DNA from: JASLBX01 sp036374175 | GTDB lineage: Bacteria > Actinomycetota > Actinomycetes > Jiangellales > Jiangellaceae | NCBI GenBank assembly: GCA_036374175.1 | Contig: DASUUH010000099.1 | Location: 1-27,019 of the forward strand | Reading direction: 5' to 3' | Length of the DNA stretch: 27,019 nucleotides | Shown here: positions 23,169 to 27,019 of the stretch, in pieces | How positions within the stretch are numbered: the first letter of the stretch is position 1 | Layout: every line of letters begins with the position of its first letter | Position numbers and translations under genes: made by a program | The notes under the pieces: model-generated | Told to the model about the DNA's origin: nothing | Seen by the model: only the letters and a program-made list of their open reading frames with translations | Database searches by the model: none

Positions 23169-24098
23169 TCAGCCAAGATATACCCCTGCGACGACAAGAG
23201 AGAGCCAAAGTACGCATGCGATTTGCAGGAATCGATCCCGGAGGAACACGTCCTCAGGTGATCCGCCCGCACCAGCCTCCCCCAGCATGGCGTAGCGGTA
23301 GATACCCAGCACGAACGGGACAATAGACAGCGCCGCCAGGACATTTCGGGATCCCTGCCCTTCGAAGGCCCAGAGGCAGTACGCGGTGATCGTGACGGTG
23401 GACGAGCTGGTCAACATGGACCTCAGCATTGGTTCGGAGTAGTCGTCGAGCGTCCTCCGGTGATGCCCGCGGCTGTCTTCCAGTGCCCGGTATTCGGCGA
23501 AGCGTCGTCCCGTGACGACGAACAGTGCGCCGAAGCACGCGACGAGCAGGAACCAGCTCGACAGATACACGCCAGCGGCGAGCCCACCGGCGGCCGCACG
23601 AAGGACGAAGGTCCCCGCCACAGCGACGACGTCGACCAGCACGATGTCCTTGAGCCAATAGGTGTAAGCCGTCACCAGCACCAGATATGCGACGACGGCC
23701 GCGGCCAGCGGCACGCCAGCGCCCGCACCCGCGATCACCACCGCGGTAACCATCAATACCACTGCCGCTAACCATGCGTCACGCCGCGAGAGATTCCCGG
23801 CAGCCATCGGCCGCAGGCGTTTGGTTGGGTGAGCAGCGTCTCGCACGCGATCTTTGACGTCGTTGAGGAAGTACATCGCGCTCGACGCCATTGAGAAGGC
23901 GACAAAAGCGATCACCACCCGGGCTAGCGCCGCAGGCTGGAGCAGTACACCTGCCGTGGCCGGGGCAGCGAACACGAGAACGTTCTTGATCCACTGCCGG
24001 GGCCTCGCGGTGGCGACCAGAGACCGGATCAGGGTGCGCTGCCGGGGCATCAAATCCCGCCGGTCCTCGTCCCGTCGCAGCGACCGCGATGTCACCAT
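23169..24098 (-). CDS. UbiA-family prenyltransferase, decaprenyl-phosphate phosphoribosyltransferase-like
   Basis: 309 residues with about eight or nine TM helices. The first Asp-rich motif is NDVKDRVRD (79-87) followed by HPTKRLRPMAAG, and the second region reads YTYWLKDIVLVDVVAVAGTF then VLRAAAGG. This combination, including RPRQWIKNVLVFAAP at the N-terminus, is that of DPPR synthase (Rv3806c type), which joins phosphoribosyl pyrophosphate to decaprenyl phosphate; the product feeds decaprenyl-phosphoryl-arabinose or ribose. No DprE1/DprE2-like epimerase is in the window, so either those lie elsewhere or ribose itself is used. The start is ATG 24098, or the next codon GTG, which is better spaced from GAGGGGG. 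It sits 27 bases before the SGNH gene. Confidence 0.88.
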   Translation of the reverse strand: MVTSRSLRRDEDRRDLMPRQRTLIRSLVATARPRQWIKNVLVFAAPATAGVLLQPAALARVVIAFVAFSMASSAMYFLNDVKDRVRDAAHPTKRLRPMAAGNLSRRDAWLAAVVLMVTAVVIAGAGAGVPLAAAVVAYLVLVTAYTYWLKDIVLVDVVAVAGTFVLRAAAGGLAAGVYLSSWFLLVACFGALFVVTGRRFAEYRALEDSRGHHRRTLDDYSEPMLRSMLTSSSTVTITAYCLWAFEGQGSRNVLAALSIVPFVLGIYRYAMLGEAGAGGSPEDVFLRDRFLQIACVLWLSLVVAGVYLG

Positions 24099-24160
24099 AG
24101 CCCCCTCACCGGTATCGGCTGGCCGGCAGAACGTACCAAGGCCGGCGGCAACTGTCCGTC

Positions 24161-25438
24161 CTAGCCGCTGGCACGTCCGGATTGGAACAGAGTACCTATC
24201 CGCGGCGCCGACCGGACCAAGAGCACAACAAGCAAGCCGGCCACCGTCCAGCTCACCAGTTCGTCTGCCAGCCTCAGTTGTTCAGACAACGTGCCGATCC
24301 ACAGCGCGACCACGACAACGGCAACGGTGGCCAGCGAAAGGTTCAAACGATTCCCGATGACCCGCGGTGGGTCAGGCCACCGCAGCAGCAGGGGCAGCGT
24401 CAACAGCAGAAAGACCAGGCGGTAGTCGAAGCTGTTGCCGATCACGAACGTGCCGACGTAGACCAGTGAACCCATACGGAAGCCGACCAGATCGGCCGTC
24501 TCGGCCAGCGGCACAGCCGCCGGCGAATGATGTGATCGGTGGCGCAGCCACAGCCACAACCCGAGCGCCAGGAGTACGACGGCCAGCAGGACAAGAACCT
24601 GCGCAAGTGTCCGGCTACCGCCCCACTGGTCACCGACGACACTGTGGTAGACCCGGCCGAGCAAGATCCGGGCCCCGTAGGAGTAGTACTGGCCCTGTGT
24701 GGCAGTGGTGGAGATCGTCACAACGTCGTCGCGCGTGATAACGACGTAGGCCGCGAAAACCAGCAGGGCTGCGCCGGCAGCGGTGCGGGTGCTGCGTCGC
24801 CGGGCGAGGAGGAAAGCGAGCAGAGCGACGGCCGGGTAGAGCTTCGCGACCGCCATGAGAAGGACGATGGCGACTGCGGCGTATTCCGCCGTAACCGTGC
24901 CACGGCGCCAGACGACCGCGGCGAGGGCCAGACCGGAGAAGATCACCAGGTCCATGTTGGCGCGCTCGACCGCGAACATAACGGCGGGTGAACATGCGGC
25001 CGCGGCCACCACCAGGCCTTCGGCGAAGCTGAGGCGCGGCAACAGAAGCACCAGTGCCAGTACGAACAGGATGACCACCACTGCGCCGAAAAGCACAGTG
25101 TGACGCTGTTCGAGGCCGGTCACGCGAAGCAGCAGCCACACCCGGGGATAGAACATGGCCCGGTCCCACGGGTCACAGGGGTTGTCGGTTAGAGGGTCGT
25201 AGCCGAGCCGGCTGCACTCGACGGCGGCAGCGACGTTGCGGGCGTCGAAGAAGATGCTAGGTCCAGAGGGGACTCCCAGCCAGGGCCAGATGTCGACATC
25301 CCACAAGGCTCGCAGCCCCGTAACGACGGACAGGTAGAGCGCGACACAACCCAGGACGATCGACCGGCCGTCGCGCAAGGGGCTCCGGTCATCGGACCTG
25401 CGCCGCACTCTATGGCGACTCTGGTCGGCAGCGCACAT
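24161..25438 (-). CDS. GT87/DUF2029 family membrane glycosyltransferase
   Basis: 425 residues with about ten TM helices. GT87 (DUF2029) members are GT-C fold polyprenyl-phosphate-sugar-dependent mannosyl- or arabinosyltransferases of actinobacteria. Seen: DARNVAAAVECSRLGYDPL then NPCDPW, YPRVWLLL, the conserved ERANMDLVIF, the motif AVAKLYPAVALL, and GNSFDYRLVFLLL. The start at 25438 is preferred to 25507 because GGAG lies six bases upstream; either is in frame. Its place just before the decaprenyl-phosphate phosphoribosyltransferase-like gene suggests the two supply and use the same lipid-linked pentose on the outer membrane face. Donor and acceptor remain unknown. Confidence 0.85.
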   Translation of the reverse strand: MCAADQSRHRVRRRSDDRSPLRDGRSIVLGCVALYLSVVTGLRALWDVDIWPWLGVPSGPSIFFDARNVAAAVECSRLGYDPLTDNPCDPWDRAMFYPRVWLLLRVTGLEQRHTVLFGAVVVILFVLALVLLLPRLSFAEGLVVAAAACSPAVMFAVERANMDLVIFSGLALAAVVWRRGTVTAEYAAVAIVLLMAVAKLYPAVALLAFLLARRRSTRTAAGAALLVFAAYVVITRDDVVTISTTATQGQYYSYGARILLGRVYHSVVGDQWGGSRTLAQVLVLLAVVLLALGLWLWLRHRSHHSPAAVPLAETADLVGFRMGSLVYVGTFVIGNSFDYRLVFLLLTLPLLLRWPDPPRVIGNRLNLSLATVAVVVVALWIGTLSEQLRLADELVSWTVAGLLVVLLVRSAPRIGTLFQSGRASG

Positions 25439-25593
25439 ATACCGCTCCAGCCTCCTCGGGCGGACCCGATCCCGGCCGATGGCGGCGTAACCCGGGGGCC
25501 AACCCATTGGTCACGGATCGTACCGGGGAGAGGTTGTGTTCAGGGATGCATACGCGACGCCGCATCTATTTCGGCACGGACGCTCGCCGGGCG

Positions 25594-27019
25594 TTACCAG
25601 CCGACGGCGTAGTCGGCGATTCGCGCGGGTCGTTCAGCGGGGCAGGTGAGCGGACCGGGATTCGCCCAGCGGCCGTTGGTTTCGTGTGCCTTGTTGGCGA
25701 ATGCGGCGTAGTCGAACCACTCGTCCCAGGCCGCAGTGATTTTGAAGGGATTACTGCGCTGCGTGTGGTACCACGTGTTGCCGCTGAAAGAGGAAGAGTT
25801 CCAAAACGCTGCCTCGTCTCTGCTCTGCCAGAACAGCCACCCGTTGTTCAGCGAGTCCTTCTGCGCCCAGTCGTCGCCCATGGTGATCGTGTTCTGAAGG
25901 GTCATCGCATTGCCGTGGACCACGTATCCGTCGGGCATGGTCACGGGTGTGGATGATCCCGTATGTAGGTGCTGCCAGCCTGCATTGCTGAACACCTGGC
26001 TGTTCTTGACCGTGGCGCGGTCGGTCCGAGCGTAAGAGATGCCGCTCATGCCGTTGTTGCAGATCTTCGCATTGTCGATGGTGATGGGACCGGGGTTGGC
26101 TTCCAAGAAAAGCCCCCGCCCGAGATTGCCCGCACTCACCAGGCCGTAGACCGAGACGTGCTCGTTGTCGTAGTCGAACCACAGTCCGTGGCCGTAGTTA
26201 TGGTGCGCGTACCAGCCCTTGATCGTCACGTTGCTGCTCATACCGAACTTGACGCTGGTCGACCAACCGGTGAAGCCCACCTGTGCTCCCCGCCAGTTGT
26301 TCCGGGCCAGTTCGGCGTCCTCGATCAGGATTCCCGCTTGCTTGTAGGAGCCATAGCCGTTGATGCCGTTGTCGAGGAACCGGACATTGCGCAAGGTGGC
26401 AGCTTTGCCCCCCCCGATGCTGAACCCGCCCCCAGCCGCCCGCCGGGCCGTGACGTTCTCGAAGGTCAGGTTCGAACTGTTCCAGCTGCCGGCCATGCTC
26501 TCTTGCACGGCGCCGGCCCCACGTTCGAGGGTAAGGTTGCGGACGGTCACGTTGCTGCGGCCATCGATCTGCAGCGTCTTCATACGCACGGTGACTTCGG
26601 CGCTGACGAGGGGTGCATCTCCTGCCCGCGGCCGGGCGGTGATCGTGTTGGCAGTCTCGTCCACCAAGAACGTTCCCGGGACCAGGTCGGCTGCGCTGTC
26701 CACGACGTGGTACGGCACGTTGCCGACGAACATTGCCTCCCGGTTGAGCAGTACACGGTCGTAGCTGAGGGTCGGCCATGGATCGGACAGATTGCCAAGG
26801 TTGTGCGGCCAGTGATGGCGGAAGGTTCCGTCGCCAACCGCACTCCACGATGTCAGTGGGTCCGCCCCCGTAATGACGGCGCCCTGTCCGTCGATCGTGA
26901 TCGGCGCCGACGTGGCCTGACCGTCGGGCCCGAGGATGAGCGGCTCGCGGTATGTCGTCGGTTGCAGGACGAGCCGTACGGCCTTTCCCTGCCGGTTGAT
27001 GTCACGGACCTTCGTCAAT
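25594..27019 (-). CDS. Right-handed parallel beta-helix repeat protein, N-terminus beyond the window edge
   Basis: At least 474 residues; the frame is still open at 27018 and the visible start (KVRDINRQGKAVRLVLQPTTYREPL) looks like the first coil region of a larger protein, so a signal peptide is probably outside. Repeating short strands with N, G and hydrophobic residues in a roughly 22-28 residue rhythm (VTVRNLTLERG, SNLTFENVTARR, ATLRNVRFLDNG, ILIEDAELARNN, VTIKGWYAHHN, ITIDNAKICNN, ATVKNSQVFSN) are the mark of NosD/pectate-lyase-like beta-helices, often polysaccharide lyases, epimerases or depolymerases. No catalytic residue can be assigned. Its position at the head of the operon suggests an extracellular function on the polymer. 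Confidence 0.82.
   Translation of the reverse strand, partial: LTKVRDINRQGKAVRLVLQPTTYREPLILGPDGQATSAPITIDGQGAVITGADPLTSWSAVGDGTFRHHWPHNLGNLSDPWPTLSYDRVLLNREAMFVGNVPYHVVDSAADLVPGTFLVDETANTITARPRAGDAPLVSAEVTVRMKTLQIDGRSNVTVRNLTLERGAGAVQESMAGSWNSSNLTFENVTARRAAGGGFSIGGGKAATLRNVRFLDNGINGYGSYKQAGILIEDAELARNNWRGAQVGFTGWSTSVKFGMSSNVTIKGWYAHHNYGHGLWFDYDNEHVSVYGLVSAGNLGRGLFLEANPGPITIDNAKICNNGMSGISYARTDRATVKNSQVFSNAGWQHLHTGSSTPVTMPDGYVVHGNAMTLQNTITMGDDWAQKDSLNNGWLFWQSRDEAAFWNSSSFSGNTWYHTQRSNPFKITAAWDEWFDYAAFANKAHETNGRWANPGPLTCPAERPARIADYAVGW

Noticed and set aside
21921..23261. 446-residue plus-strand frame opposite the SGNH hydrolase
   Set aside because: Arg/Asp-rich antisense frame crossing two real genes; no domain signature.
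25510..25560. TACGAT with TGAACA upstream of the GT87 gene as a promoter
   Set aside because: Spacer of about 14 bases and weak -35; not enough to call.
1..27019. CRISPR array, tRNA or rRNA genes
   Set aside because: No regularly spaced repeats and no tRNA- or rRNA-like segments were recognised on either strand.

Overview
The window is high-GC DNA (GC- or CG-ending codons dominate every real reading frame, and GTG starts and GGAGG-type ribosome sites occur), with gene families typical of Actinomycetota. Family or genus cannot be told from it. Almost everything belongs to one surface or extracellular polysaccharide locus: six glycosyltransferases plus a WecG-type transferase, an initiating phosphoglycosyltransferase, a chain-length regulator, an O-antigen polymerase/ligase-like protein, an acyltransferase, dTDP-L-rhamnose genes and two exported proteins.

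Left part (1 to about 5.5 kb): a GT2 glycosyltransferase fused to a methyltransferase runs off the left edge. A divergent promoter region separates it from rfbC. An intact IS1595-family insertion sequence (1742-2753, 8-bp target duplication) sits between the convergent tails of rfbC and rfbD. Then come rfbD and rfbB on the minus strand and rfbA on the plus strand. rfbB carries one apparent single-base indel and rfbA two, so this dTDP-rhamnose set is either decaying or hit by sequence errors. The insertion sequence also replaced the last eight codons of rfbD with eight codons from its own end.

Middle part (5.5 to 10.5 kb): a GT4 glycosyltransferase on the minus strand, then on the plus strand a CDP-paratose/tyvelose-epimerase-like dehydrogenase, a WecG/TagA/CpsF transferase, the frameshifted and truncated remnant of a Wzx-like flippase, and a two-domain protein with a nucleotidyltransferase-like N-terminus and a thymidylate-kinase-like C-terminus.

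Right part (10.5 to 27 kb): eleven genes on the minus strand, tightly packed at the promoter-distal end and with no visible frame damage in their core domains. In transcription order they are: a right-handed beta-helix protein (cut by the right edge), a GT87/DUF2029 membrane glycosyltransferase, a UbiA-family decaprenyl-phosphate phosphoribosyltransferase-like protein, a secreted SGNH hydrolase with DUF4082 and three FN3 domains, an acyltransferase 3, a WbaP/WcaJ-type initiating sugar-phosphate transferase, a Wzz/CpsD-type co-polymerase with a degenerate ATPase site, a GT4, a Wzy/WaaL-like polymerase, a GT4 fused to an aminoglycoside-phosphotransferase-like kinase, and a GT2.

Inferred workflow: the initiating transferase loads a sugar phosphate on the polyprenyl carrier, the cytoplasmic GTs extend it, a flippase not found intact here would export it, the Wzy-like protein polymerises it under control of the co-polymerase, and UbiA plus GT87 would add a polyprenyl-phosphate-linked pentose outside. 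Acyltransferase, SGNH hydrolase and beta-helix protein would modify or trim the product. The most unusual points are the GT4-kinase fusion, the nucleotidyltransferase-kinase fusion, the in-frame replacement of the rfbD tail by the IS, and the concentration of indels in rfbA/rfbB and the flippase remnant beside an apparently sound minus-strand operon.
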